A stretch of DNA of 64,000 nucleotides from Gibbsiella quercinecans. GTDB lineage: Bacteria > Pseudomonadota > Gammaproteobacteria > Enterobacterales > Enterobacteriaceae. Position numbers and translations under genes: made by a program. The DNA lies in the NCBI RefSeq assembly GCF_002291425.1, contig NZ_CP014136.1, positions 5,346,925-5,410,924 on the forward strand. The letters run 5' to 3'. The notes below the pieces were generated by a model. It saw only the letters and a list, made by a program, of their open reading frames with translations. It was not told the origin of the DNA and searched no databases. Of this stretch, positions 28,902 through 37,210 are shown piece after piece (position 1 is the first letter of the stretch; the number at the start of each line of letters is the position of its first letter).

Positions 28902-30080
28902 CTATTTTAATGGTTTAAAAACCATCCCCCCGAAAAATCTATTGATAAAAAATTGTAAATCTTTTTTCTGTTTAATCCAGTTAGCAGACTTTCCCCAGGA
29001 AAATAACTTTAAATTAACATACCCATTATCATCCTGTGTTACAGAACCATCCCATACAACCCAGTGCGTAGGTAATGTCGTGTTGTTTGTACTACCTTCA
29101 AGCAGTCCATCATTTATTAATGTCACGACTTTATAGCCTTGCTCTACATACTTATTTAAATCTCTGATTCCCCGGACGCCTGCCTGAGTGATTCCTACAT
29201 TACTGAACACCTTTTCATAACCGGCCTTTTCAAACCATTCCGTTAGTGTTTGCCACATTGTGATACCAGCCACTGGCGAATCAAGAGCATCAAAGCTCAG
29301 CATGGTATTCTCTGAATCCCTGAGCCCAGCCAGTGTCATCCAGTCAAGTCCTAAGATCCTTGGCTGGCCTCCACTTGTATAAAACATGCCTGAAGGGTGT
29401 TTACACCCTTCGCCAGGGGAGATTGACAGTGCACCTATTTTAGTCTTTCCATACCGCCATAGTTCCCTGGCAGCTTGTGCATATACATCAGGACGGTCCA
29501 TTTGAACACAGTAAAAAAATGCAGCAGGTCCACATACACTTGCCCTATCCTGATAAGGGTAAGAATAATGATAAAACCTGTCGTTTATCTCAGATTCAAT
29601 TTTGTTTTTTTCAAACGGATCCTGCGGCGTTCCGATAGGATATTCTTTCGCTATAAATGGACGTTCCGGGATGGTGATTTTAATCTGCTTTGTTTCGCCC
29701 CCCTGACTCTCAGGTTTCATTGTCCCTTTTGACTCAAAATAACAAGGGTTCTCCCGCTTCACCGGAGACCAGGCTTTGCCTGACGCAAATTCTTCAAGAG
29801 TGTACATCTTAGTGAACGGAACAGGCGTTACACAGTGCGTATGCAACATGGTCTTTCTGTAAAGCTTCATTTCCATAATATAAATTATCGAGAGTGACTC
29901 ATTTATATTTCCGGTCATGTGACTCTGTGTTTCATAATTGCCAAGAAACGGCTGTTGTTTCACATCCACCAGGGAATATTTATTCCTTTCGGAATCCATA
30001 CGATAAATACAAAGATCATACAGCAAAGAATCAGCCGGGACATTAGAGTTAATACGGGTACTGAGGTGGTAAACAGCCAT
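28902..30080 (-). CDS. Candidate T6SS effector with papain/C39-like cysteine-peptidase motifs
   Basis: A 392-residue protein without signal peptide or membrane helix. A cysteine in RASVCGPAAFFYCVQ (near residue 183) and a histidine in LPTHWVVWDGS (near 341) have the order and spacing of papain-like or C39-like peptidase/amidase folds, where CGPA is a frequent nucleophile motif. The N-terminal ~170 residues form a separate domain. It follows a PAAR gene by 2 bases and precedes a lipoprotein by 2 bases, so it is best read as PAAR-delivered cargo with lipoprotein immunity. Cleavage of a periplasmic peptide or amide target is the natural guess. Catalysis, target and family are unproven. Confidence 0.6.
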   Translation of the reverse strand: MAVYHLSTRINSNVPADSLLYDLCIYRMDSERNKYSLVDVKQQPFLGNYETQSHMTGNINESLSIIYIMEMKLYRKTMLHTHCVTPVPFTKMYTLEEFASGKAWSPVKRENPCYFESKGTMKPESQGGETKQIKITIPERPFIAKEYPIGTPQDPFEKNKIESEINDRFYHYSYPYQDRASVCGPAAFFYCVQMDRPDVYAQAARELWRYGKTKIGALSISPGEGCKHPSGMFYTSGGQPRILGLDWMTLAGLRDSENTMLSFDALDSPVAGITMWQTLTEWFEKAGYEKVFSNVGITQAGVRGIRDLNKYVEQGYKVVTLINDGLLEGSTNNTTLPTHWVVWDGSVTQDDNGYVNLKLFSWGKSANWIKQKKDLQFFINRFFGGMVFKPLK

Positions 30081-30082
30081 AA

Positions 30083-30613
30083 TTAATCCATTAATATATG
30101 CAGGTTAATATTTTCAGCAGATTCAGCATAATGCCACTCTGTCATCCCCTGGCTATCCGTATTCCCCGTTTCTGTATGACCGTCCGGGAACATCAGAACA
30201 TACCGACAATCCACCATCAGTCTGCCGTCATCATCTGCACACTGAAAACGAAGGGTGTTACGTGAAGAAGGTTGCTGCACTGACTGGCTCTGTGCGCTGA
30301 CAATTTTTGCCGTTGATGGGTTTCCTGCTGCAATGACGAAGTTCGTTCCGGTCGCACACCCACAGCGTACTGGTGAACCATTGACGGCGACCGCTCGTCC
30401 CTGTGGGTTTGTCTGCCGGAGATCGCCTGAGGCAATCACGCCTGTCTGTCCGCATTTCGGGCAGGGTGACGTTTTATCACCCACGTAAAGCTTTCGCCTT
30501 CCGTTTACTGACCAGCCCTGACTTCCGGCATAGCAGACTGCTCCTGTTGACGTTTTATCGCCATCAAGCCCGGAGTTTTTACCGTGTACACCGCTCCACC
30601 TGTTGTCATACAT
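30083..30613 (-). CDS. PAAR-domain protein 2
   Basis: A 176-residue PAAR protein, the sharpened tip on the VgrG spike of the T6SS. PAAR-type repeats are seen at GDKTSTGAVCYAGSQ and VGDKTSPCPKCGQTGVIASG, with Cys residues (CPKC, CGC) that may bind the metal of the tip. A short linker leads to a C-terminal domain of about 60 residues (RFQCADDDGRLMVDCRYVLM and on) nearly identical to that of the upstream PAAR protein. That tail may be an adaptor that docks cargo. The gene starts after GAGGAAAA and is followed after 2 bases by the effector gene. Confidence 0.82.
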   Translation of the reverse strand: MYDNRWSGVHGKNSGLDGDKTSTGAVCYAGSQGWSVNGRRKLYVGDKTSPCPKCGQTGVIASGDLRQTNPQGRAVAVNGSPVRCGCATGTNFVIAAGNPSTAKIVSAQSQSVQQPSSRNTLRFQCADDDGRLMVDCRYVLMFPDGHTETGNTDSQGMTEWHYAESAENINLHILMD

Positions 30614-30624
30614 ACATGTTTTCC

Positions 30625-31146
30625 TCAGTCCGTAAGAATATGCAGGCTGATATCGTTTGCCGATTCAGCATAATGCCATCCGGTAACCCCGTGTTCATCA
30701 GTAACGCCAGCTTCAGAACGCCCGTCCGGGAACATCAGGGTGTAGCGGCAGCCTGCCATTAGCTGGCCGTCGTCACCGGCGCATTGGAAACGGATGCAGT
30801 TCCGGGCGCTGGAGTCCTGTGCCTGCTGCGCCGGTACAGGCGACTGACTGGTATTGCGGGAGGTCAGAGATCCAGTACCTGTGCTGGTAGACTGCGTGGC
30901 TGAACCGTAAACATAGTGATCGGGGCAACGGCACAGCACTCTGTCACCTGTGGCCGCAAATGCTTTGCCTTCTTCTGCCCAGTCCTGTGCGGAGGCAAGG
31001 ATTTCAAAATACCCGTTGCATTTACGGCATGATGCCTTGTCGCCGGTCCGGGCTATTGCTTTACTTCCTTCAAACCAGGACGCTGTCGCTGAAATAATTT
31101 CTCCGTAACTCGTTTTATCACCCAAACAGGCCAGTGCTCTTGCCAT
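30625..31146 (-). CDS. PAAR-domain protein 1
   Basis: A 173-residue PAAR spike-tip protein beginning MARALACLGDKTSYGEIISA, with a second repeat at ARTGDKASCRKCNGYFEI and a Cys-containing third segment (GDRVLCRCPDHYVYGSA). A Ser/Thr-rich linker follows, then a C-terminal domain RFQCAGDDGQLMAGCRYTLM that is shared with PAAR protein 2. The start chosen is ATG 31146, behind GAGGG; ATG 31149 is equally possible. It is the first gene of the four-gene cargo operon, next to the broken resolvase. Two PAAR genes in tandem suggest duplication with divergence of the N-terminal tip. Confidence 0.82.
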   Translation of the reverse strand: MARALACLGDKTSYGEIISATASWFEGSKAIARTGDKASCRKCNGYFEILASAQDWAEEGKAFAATGDRVLCRCPDHYVYGSATQSTSTGTGSLTSRNTSQSPVPAQQAQDSSARNCIRFQCAGDDGQLMAGCRYTLMFPDGRSEAGVTDEHGVTGWHYAESANDISLHILTD

Positions 31147-31204
31147 CATTAATCCCTCAATATATAAGCAGTTATACTCACCGGCATCATACAACAATCA
31201 CAAC

Positions 31205-31684
31205 TTAACCCAAATCACCCGTTTCTGATTGCCGGTATAGTGCCTGAATGCGGCATATCTGGGAGGGGCTGTACCCTGTCGCGTCTGCCGTTTCACGGAT
31301 GCTCAGTTTCTTGACCTGTCGGTAGTACAGGACTTTCTGATGCCGTTCCTGATCGGCCTGTTTTCCCCGGTATTTTCCCAGTGTATGCGCACGTTCAATT
31401 CCTTGTTTTTGCCGTTGGCGGCGGCTCAGCCAGTCCTTATGCGACATTGCGGCCATCAGGTCGATAAGCATATTGTTGATGGCGGTTATCACGGCACGGG
31501 TGATCGGGTCAGCCTGCGAAGGGTCTTTATCTGACAGCGCCTGCCATGAGGTGGGGACATCCAGGCTGACAATTCGTAGCTCGTGTTGTTCTATCTGCTT
31601 TTTCAGCGTCATCCAGTCGCTGTTGCTGAGGCGAGTCAGGCGGTCTATCTGCTCGACCAGCAAAATTGTGCGCTCAGCGAGCTT
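31205..31684 (-). pseudogene. Serine resolvase (Tn3-family TnpR), 5'-truncated
   Basis: The frame encodes the C-terminal two thirds of a serine recombinase: LAERTILLVEQIDRLTRLSN (end of the catalytic domain), the linker with SHKDWLSRRQRQKQGIERA, and a helix-turn-helix LSIRETADATGYSPSQICRI. The N-terminus with the catalytic serine is missing; the sequence fuses near 31684 to transposase sequence on the other strand. Resolution of cointegrates by this protein is therefore impossible. Confidence 0.85.
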
Positions 31685-32143
31685 AAGGGGGCGTTGCGCT
31701 CCGGGGACATCTGGGTTAAAGGTTCACGCCGCTACAAAAATTTTGATGATTACCTCATTCCCGAAAAGGACTTTGACAAACTCACATCGGCGCTGCCATT
31801 GCCCGTATCTGCTGATTTTCATGAATACATTACCAGCCGCATGACCCTGCTTCAGTCCAGACTTGAAGAGGTCAATGCCATGGCTGCCCTTGGTGAACTG
31901 CCCGATGTGGAGATTTCCGACAGGGGCGTAAAAGTCTCTCCGCTGGACAACAGCGTTCCGGCGCAGGTTTCACCGCTGGCAGAGCTGGTTTACAGCATGC
32001 TACCGCGCCCTAAAATCACGGAAATTCTCGATGAGGTAAACAGCTGGACGACGTTTACCCGACATTTTTCGCATATAAAAAATGACATTACCCGTCCCGA
32101 TACCCGCCTGCTCCTCACCACCATCCTTGCGGATGGTATCAAT
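31668..32143 (+). pseudogene. Tn3-family transposase, internal fragment
   Basis: About 158 codons correspond to the middle of a Tn3-type TnpA (ALSELKGALRSGDIWVKGSR, then YKNFDDYLIP, LLQSRLEEVNAMAALGELPD, ITEILDEVNSWTTFTRHF and LLLTTILADGIN). Full-length enzymes are near 1000 residues and continue with the DDE catalytic region; here the frame runs straight into the shortened right terminal repeat. Both ends are lost, so it is inactive. Confidence 0.9.
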
Positions 32144-32158
32144 ATCCAAACTGACCCC
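32142..32158 (-). repeat. Tn3-family right terminal repeat, outer 17 bp only
   Basis: Read on the minus strand, GGGGTCAGTTTGGATAT is identical to the outer 17 bases of the left end. The inner part is replaced by transposase coding sequence, marking an internal deletion. Confidence 0.85.
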
Positions 32159-33121
32159 TTACAGATCGATCACCAGCCGCGCGCTGCGGCTGCGTGAACA
32201 GCACAGCGCAATTTGCTGCTGCGCCGCCGTTTTTTCCTCGTCGGATTGCACCGTGTCGCGGTGATCCACCTCGCCTTCAACCACCGGCGTCAGGCAGGCG
32301 CCGCACAGCCCCATCTCACAAGAAAGCGGCACATCCACGTTGTTCTCAATCAGCACGCAGGCAATGCTTTTCTCGGCGGGAACGCGGTAGCTTTCACCGC
32401 TTGACCGCAAGGTTACGCTGAACCCTTCATCCGCCGACGGGGCAACCGGCTGCGGCGCACAGAATGCCTCGGTGTGGATCTGCCCAGGCTGCCAGCCGTG
32501 GTCACTCGCCTGCCGGGCGACGTGCGCCATAAAATCGGCCGGCCCACACAGATAGAGCCGGGCACCATCCGGCTGGGCATACAAGCCGGGCGGCAGTTCC
32601 TTGCGCGGGCTATGGCCGGCGCAGCCTGACCATACCGTGCAGCGGCCATGCCGGAACCCCTGCGCCAACCGTTCAGCGAACGCCACATCGCCGCGCTGTT
32701 TCACATAATAGTGCAGCTCAAACGGGGTGCCGGCGGCATCCAGCGCTTCCGCCATCGCCAACAGCGGCGTGATGCCGATGCCGGCGGCCAGCAGCAGATA
32801 GTGGCCGGCCGGCGCAAGCGGGAACACATTGCGCGGCGCCGAGATGGTTAACCGCTGCCCCAGCCGCAGCGTTTCATGCAGGTAGCGCGAGCCCCCGCGC
32901 GAAGCGGCCTCTTTTTTAACGCACAGCAGGTAATGATCGCAGCGTGCCGGATTGCCCGCCAGCGAAAACTGACGGACGATCCCTTGCGGCAGGTGCACAT
33001 CAATGTGCGCCCCTGCCTGCCAGGCGGGCAACGGCTCGCCGTTTTCCGCCACCAGCCGCAGCGCCATGTTGCCGCGGCCTTGCCGTGATAAGGCGTCGAC
33101 AATCACGTTCAGCGTATCCAT
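32159..33121 (-). CDS. Oxygenase reductase component (FMN, NAD and 2Fe-2S domains; VanB-like)
   Basis: A 320-residue class IA-type reductase passing electrons from NAD(P)H through FMN and a plant-type 2Fe-2S centre to its Rieske oxygenase. Order: FMN-binding barrel with RQFSLAGNP, NAD domain (LLLAAGIGITPLLAMAEAL, YLCGPADFMAHV), and C-terminal ferredoxin with CEMGLCGACLTPVVEGEVDH and the fourth cysteine in ALCCSRS. It lies 12 bases after the oxygenase gene. Its TAA stop falls in the 5-bp target duplication of the neighbouring transposon, which kept the gene intact. Confidence 0.94.
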   Translation of the reverse strand: MDTLNVIVDALSRQGRGNMALRLVAENGEPLPAWQAGAHIDVHLPQGIVRQFSLAGNPARCDHYLLCVKKEAASRGGSRYLHETLRLGQRLTISAPRNVFPLAPAGHYLLLAAGIGITPLLAMAEALDAAGTPFELHYYVKQRGDVAFAERLAQGFRHGRCTVWSGCAGHSPRKELPPGLYAQPDGARLYLCGPADFMAHVARQASDHGWQPGQIHTEAFCAPQPVAPSADEGFSVTLRSSGESYRVPAEKSIACVLIENNVDVPLSCEMGLCGACLTPVVEGEVDHRDTVQSDEEKTAAQQQIALCCSRSRSARLVIDL

Positions 33122-33133
33122 TGCCCCTTCCTC

Positions 33134-34174
33134 CTATGCCAGGAAAAACTCGCCAAAGCCCCGTTTCTTCAAGCCGCGGCGATAAGCGATCGAACTGCGG
33201 TCCGCCGGGATGTGGGCCTCCAGCGTCAGATCCAGCGGCAAACGTTCCGGGCGCTGGGTTTCCACCATCAACCGATCTTCTTCAAACACCTTCAGGTTGA
33301 AAGCATGCACATCTTCCACCGGAATATGCTGGTCAAAGTTACGTGCGATCGGCGCGAACAGCCGGGTTTTTCTGGCGGAGACCGGGCAAGCGGCGTTCAT
33401 GATCACCAGCCGCGCATCGCCCGGGAAGTGAATGGTCAGCGTGGCGGTAAACGGCAGATGCATTTCAAAATGCCTTAACCATTTAAAATCTTCGGGCGCG
33501 CGGTAATCCGAGCTGGCCGGGTAGTTACCCACCGTACTCCAGTAGTCGACGCTGAAACCGTATGGTGTTTCCACCGGGTTGTAAGGCGGCACCACTTGGT
33601 TTTCCGGGTCGGCAAAGGTTTCGGTGTGGATCCAGGCAAAGTGCGCCACATCCAGGAAGCCTTCGACCTGGCGCCCGGCAAAGCCGGCAACATCAAACGT
33701 CGGGCATACGATCTGTTGGAAGCCTTCATCTTCCCAGTGCGGCATGGTCGGCAGCGCCGGCATTTCGTCTTCCGCTGGCGCCAGGCAGGTCCACACCAGC
33801 CCATAGCGCTCGGCCACCGGGAAGGTCAGCAAGTGCAGCTTGGCGGGGATCGCCTGGTCCGGGCTGGAAGGCACACGGTTGCAGCGGCCGTTTTCGCCAA
33901 AACGCAGGCCGTGATACGGGCAGATAATCCCTTCGCTATCGTGCGTCGACAGGCTAAGCGGCACGCCCCGGTGCGGGCAGATATCCCGTGCGACCACCAC
34001 ATTGTCTTTCACACGGTAGATCACCAGTTGTTCATCCAGCAGCGTCACCTTTTGCGGTGCGTTGGTCACTTCAGAAGAAATGGCGATCGGGTGCCAATAT
34101 TGCGCCAGGCGCAACCAGTCATCGGGTTCAAAGCTGCATTGCGGCGGAGGGGTAATTTTCGTCATTGCATTCAC
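33134..34174 (-). CDS. Rieske non-haem iron oxygenase, catalytic subunit
   Basis: A 346-residue Rieske oxygenase of the VanA/phenoxybenzoate-dioxygenase-like group. The Rieske centre is CPHRG and CPYHG separated by 16 residues (about residues 66-88). The mononuclear iron site is in EGFLDVAHFAWIHTETFAD near residue 171. It oxidises or demethylates a small organic substrate using the adjacent reductase. A divergent LysR gene 136 bases away is its likely regulator. Association with the amino-acid-type uptake and hydrolase genes downstream suggests an N- or O-demethylation step, as in betaine catabolism, but this is inference. Confidence 0.93.
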   Translation of the reverse strand: MNAMTKITPPPQCSFEPDDWLRLAQYWHPIAISSEVTNAPQKVTLLDEQLVIYRVKDNVVVARDICPHRGVPLSLSTHDSEGIICPYHGLRFGENGRCNRVPSSPDQAIPAKLHLLTFPVAERYGLVWTCLAPAEDEMPALPTMPHWEDEGFQQIVCPTFDVAGFAGRQVEGFLDVAHFAWIHTETFADPENQVVPPYNPVETPYGFSVDYWSTVGNYPASSDYRAPEDFKWLRHFEMHLPFTATLTIHFPGDARLVIMNAACPVSARKTRLFAPIARNFDQHIPVEDVHAFNLKVFEEDRLMVETQRPERLPLDLTLEAHIPADRSSIAYRRGLKKRGFGEFFLA

Positions 34175-34310
34175 CTGTCTTCATATCCAGGCCTGGGCGA
34201 TGCCCGGCGCTGTTGTTATCAGTGCTTACATTGTGGATAATCGAAGGTGTTGCAGTCCATAACAGTTTTTTTACTTATCATCTGCAAAAATTAGTACAGG
34301 GCATTAACCT

Positions 34311-35225
34311 ATGGATCCATTTTCACGTTTTTCACACTATTTTTTGGCCGTCGCTCGCACCGGCAGTTTGCGCAAAGCGGCGGAAGTGCTGCACGTTTCC
34401 GCCTCGGCGATTAACCGCCAGATCCTGCTGGCTGAAGAGATGATGGAAACCCTGCTGTTCGAACGCCTGCCCTCCGGCCTGCGCCTGACTACCGCGGGCG
34501 AACTGCTTTACGATGATATTCTGCGCTGGAACAAGGAGTACCGCCGCACCCGGGAACGCTTTGATGAACTGCAAGGGTTAAAGCGCGGCCACGTCAGCAT
34601 TGGGCTGATCGCCGCGCTGAATGAGGGGCCGGTGGTTGACGCCCTGGCGGCCATCGCCCGGGAATACCCGTGGTTTACCTTCGATATCGGCATCCACGAC
34701 AGCCAGGTGATCGGCGAGCAGGTGGCCAATGCCGACGTTGACTTCGGTATTTTGCTCGATCCGATTGAAAGCACCGGCCTGGAAGTGCGCGCGTTTTCTG
34801 AAATGCCGATCGGCGTAGTGATGCCGCCGGCGCACCCGCTGGTCGACCAGCCGCGGCTTTCCATCGGCCAACTGGGCGAATACCGCCACCTGATGCCGGC
34901 CGCGCCGCTGATCGTGCACGATCGCACCGCGCTGCTGTATAAACGCCACAATATGACGCCGGCAGCCAGCATGACCTGCAATGATATCCGCATGATGAAA
35001 TCCCTGATCCGCGCCGGCGCGGGGATTGCGGTGCTTAGCGTGCTGGACGTGTTCACCGAAGTGGAAACCGGCGCACTGGCGTTTGTCCCTCTACAGGGGC
35101 CGCCGGTTCGCCCGTTAACGCTGGCGCTGTGCGTCGCCCCGCGCCGGCAGCTATCGCGCGCCGCGCAGCTGGCGATTCAGAAAGTCAGCGCGGTGATAGA
35201 ATCACTGCAACAGGCGGACAAATGA
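34311..35225 (+). CDS. LysR-type regulator
   Basis: A 304-residue LysR-type regulator with N-terminal helix-turn-helix (LAVARTGSLRKAAEVLHVSA, then SAINRQILLAEE) and an effector domain. It is divergent from the Rieske oxygenase operon and probably activates it. It ends 21 bases from the convergent GntR gene. The ligand is unknown. Confidence 0.93.
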   Translation: MDPFSRFSHYFLAVARTGSLRKAAEVLHVSASAINRQILLAEEMMETLLFERLPSGLRLTTAGELLYDDILRWNKEYRRTRERFDELQGLKRGHVSIGLIAALNEGPVVDALAAIAREYPWFTFDIGIHDSQVIGEQVANADVDFGILLDPIESTGLEVRAFSEMPIGVVMPPAHPLVDQPRLSIGQLGEYRHLMPAAPLIVHDRTALLYKRHNMTPAASMTCNDIRMMKSLIRAGAGIAVLSVLDVFTEVETGALAFVPLQGPPVRPLTLALCVAPRRQLSRAAQLAIQKVSAVIESLQQADK

Positions 35226-35246
35226 TCGGCATTTGGGCGGGGCCGT

Positions 35247-36149
35247 TTACTGACTGGCCTTGCCCACCTTATTCAACACCATCTGGTAGGCAGACTGTAA
35301 ATGGCTGCGCATCATTTCCGCCGCCGCATCCATCCGTTTATCCAGCACGGCGTCGATGATGGCCACATGCTCCTCGCACCATTCGCGCACCCGCTGCTTG
35401 TTGGTGTAGCTGCCAAACTCCAGCAACCGCCGCAGGCGGTTTTGTTGTTGGATCGCCTGCAACACAAAGATATTGCCGCTGAACTCGGCCAGCATCTCAT
35501 GGAAGCTGGCATCGGTGTCGAAGATCTGCCGGCCATCGACGGCCAAAATGTCCGGGTGGGAAATCAAATAGATATGCTGTAAACGCAGGCGCTTGAGCGC
35601 ACTGCGTTCCGCCCGAAACGCCGGCGAAAGCAACGCGGCCGGCTCAATCATCAGGCGAAAGCCGTAGCCGTTGCTCAGCGCCACATCGGTATTGAGCGTC
35701 GGCAAAAATGACCAACCCTGCCCTTTGTTACGGGCGATCAGCCCATCTTCCGACAGGCGCAGCAGCGTGCGCGCCATCACGCTGCGATCCACATCATAGC
35801 GCTGGGCGATCTCAATCTGGGTGAGTGAATCCGGCAGCTTGCCGGCAATCCGATCGCGCACCAGCTGTTCATACAAATCCTGATCGCTGCTGACCGGAAT
35901 ATCAATATTGATCTGGTGCAGTTCATTAAAGGATTTAACCAGGAAGAACCCCTGATTGCGCCGGGCTTCGATAATGCCCAGCTCGCTCAGCAATTTCAGC
36001 GCCGAGCGCACCGGCGTGCGTGAAACGCCGAGCAAATCGGCAAGCTGTTGCTCCCTCAGGTGATGACCTGGCTCAAACTTTGCATCACGTATTACGTCAA
36101 GGATTTGGTTCGCCAGTCGCCGTCCGCTGGCTGTTGCTGTCTGGGTCAT
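35247..36149 (-). CDS. GntR-family regulator with two winged-helix modules and an FCD-like domain
   Basis: A 300-residue regulator. The first winged helix is HHLREQQLADLLGVSRTPVR with the wing LLSELGIIEARRNQGFFL. A second winged-helix-like segment follows at about residues 95-150 (LTQIEIAQRYDVDRSVMART, then LLRLSEDGLIARNKGQGW). The C-terminal ~140 residues are helical and FCD-like with His and Asp residues that could bind metal or ligand. It is divergent from the ABC importer operon and likely controls it; a TATTGTACAATA palindrome lies between them. The doubled DNA-binding region is unusual for GntR proteins. Confidence 0.88.
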   Translation of the reverse strand: MTQTATASGRRLANQILDVIRDAKFEPGHHLREQQLADLLGVSRTPVRSALKLLSELGIIEARRNQGFFLVKSFNELHQINIDIPVSSDQDLYEQLVRDRIAGKLPDSLTQIEIAQRYDVDRSVMARTLLRLSEDGLIARNKGQGWSFLPTLNTDVALSNGYGFRLMIEPAALLSPAFRAERSALKRLRLQHIYLISHPDILAVDGRQIFDTDASFHEMLAEFSGNIFVLQAIQQQNRLRRLLEFGSYTNKQRVREWCEEHVAIIDAVLDKRMDAAAEMMRSHLQSAYQMVLNKVGKASQ

Positions 36150-36183
36150 GGAAGAATGCGCCTGAAAAAGTATTTATTGTGAT

Positions 36184-36195
36184 TATTGTACAATA
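36184..36195. promoter_or_regulatory. Palindromic operator candidate TATTGTACAATA
   Basis: A perfect 12-bp palindrome lies between the divergent GntR gene and the ABC importer operon. GntR/FCD proteins commonly bind TTGTACAA-type sites. Confidence 0.5.
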
Positions 36196-36343
36196 GCACA
36201 GGTGATTTTCAGGGTGAATACAATCCAGATAAAGCCCCAATATCGTGCATTTAATGCACCAAAGAAGAGCCTTGACGCACGCCATTAATTGTATTTAATG
36301 ATGCATAAAGAGCAATTTTAATAACCGGAACGAGGAACCCAAC

Positions 36344-37168
36344 ATGTCCAAAAAAGCGTTTTTGCGCCGTTATGCCACCGCTTCGTTGGCGGCGCTCTGC
36401 CTGAATGCCTTTGCCCTGGGCCACGCACAGGCGGCGGAACCACAGCTGGTCAGCAAAGGCAAACTGACCTACGGCACGGCGGCCACGTTCATGCCGTTTG
36501 AGTACATGAAAGACGGCAAGCTGAACGGGTTTGATATTGATTTGATCAATGCCCTGGCGGCCAAAGTGGCGCTCACCCCAGCCCCGCTGTCCATGGAGTT
36601 CAAAGGCCTGATCCCAGCGCTGCAAGGCAAACGCATGGATATCATCAACTCGGCGATGTACATCAACCCCACCCGCGCGGAACAGGTGGATTTTGTTCCC
36701 TATCTGAAAATCGGCAGCCGCGTGGTGGTGGTGAAAGGCAACCCGGAAAAAATCACCGGCCGCGATTTATCGCTGTGCGGTAAGAACATCGCGGTCACCC
36801 TCGGCGGGATCGAAGAGAGCCAGGCACGCGCAGACAACCAGAACTGCCTGGCCGCCAGCAAGCCGGCGATCAACGTGATGACCTTCCCGGCCGCCACCGA
36901 TTCCGCCGTGGCGGTGGCGCAAAAACGGGCCGATGCGGAATACCTTTCCACCCCCGGCGCGGTAGCCCTGCTTAACGAGAAAGGCGACACCTTCGAAGCC
37001 GTCGGCGAAGAGTTTGAAGCCGGCACCCACATTGGTTTTGCAATTCGCAAGGGCGACGGCGAAATGAAAGCCTTGCTGGAAAACGGCTTGCAGGCGTTGG
37101 TTGCCGACGGCACTTACAAAACGCTGATTGAGAAATGGCAATTCCCGGATTCCGTCGCCATTTTCTGA
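36344..37168 (+). CDS. ABC importer periplasmic binding protein (polar amino-acid type)
   Basis: A 274-residue family-3 solute-binding protein with a signal peptide (about residues 1-30, ending GHAQAAEP). Family features are GKLTYGTAATFMPFEYMKDG, GFDIDLINALAAKV and MEFKGLIPALQGKRMDIINS. It captures an amino-acid-like ligand in the periplasm for the permease and ATPase encoded next. It is first in the importer operon and divergent from the GntR regulator. The ligand may be an amino-acid derivative, given the hydrolase and racemase genes behind it. Confidence 0.94.
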   Translation: MSKKAFLRRYATASLAALCLNAFALGHAQAAEPQLVSKGKLTYGTAATFMPFEYMKDGKLNGFDIDLINALAAKVALTPAPLSMEFKGLIPALQGKRMDIINSAMYINPTRAEQVDFVPYLKIGSRVVVVKGNPEKITGRDLSLCGKNIAVTLGGIEESQARADNQNCLAASKPAINVMTFPAATDSAVAVAQKRADAEYLSTPGAVALLNEKGDTFEAVGEEFEAGTHIGFAIRKGDGEMKALLENGLQALVADGTYKTLIEKWQFPDSVAIF

Positions 37169-37210
37169 CCCACCGTTTAAACGCTCGGCCCTGAAAAGAG
37201 AGGAAAACTC

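Larger units (their letters stand above)
28370..32158. mobile_element. Tn3-family transposon carrying a T6SS PAAR/effector/immunity operon (defective)
   Basis: A 3789-bp element with a 38-bp left end beginning GGGGTCAGTTTGGATAT and ending TACGTTAAG, a right end sharing the outer 17 bases, and TTACA duplicated on both sides. Inside are four tightly spaced minus-strand T6SS genes, a 5'-truncated serine resolvase and an internal slice of a Tn3-type transposase. The transposase lacks its catalytic C-terminus and the right end lacks its inner 21 bases, so the element cannot move by itself. Either it moved with help in trans from a related element, or it decayed after insertion; the intact duplication shows the two ends inserted together. 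It landed between two convergent genes without breaking either. Confidence 0.9.

Noticed and set aside
28902..30080. Rhs or polymorphic toxin core
   Set aside because: No YD repeats or DPxG-type Rhs core; the protein is too short and starts independently of the PAAR gene.
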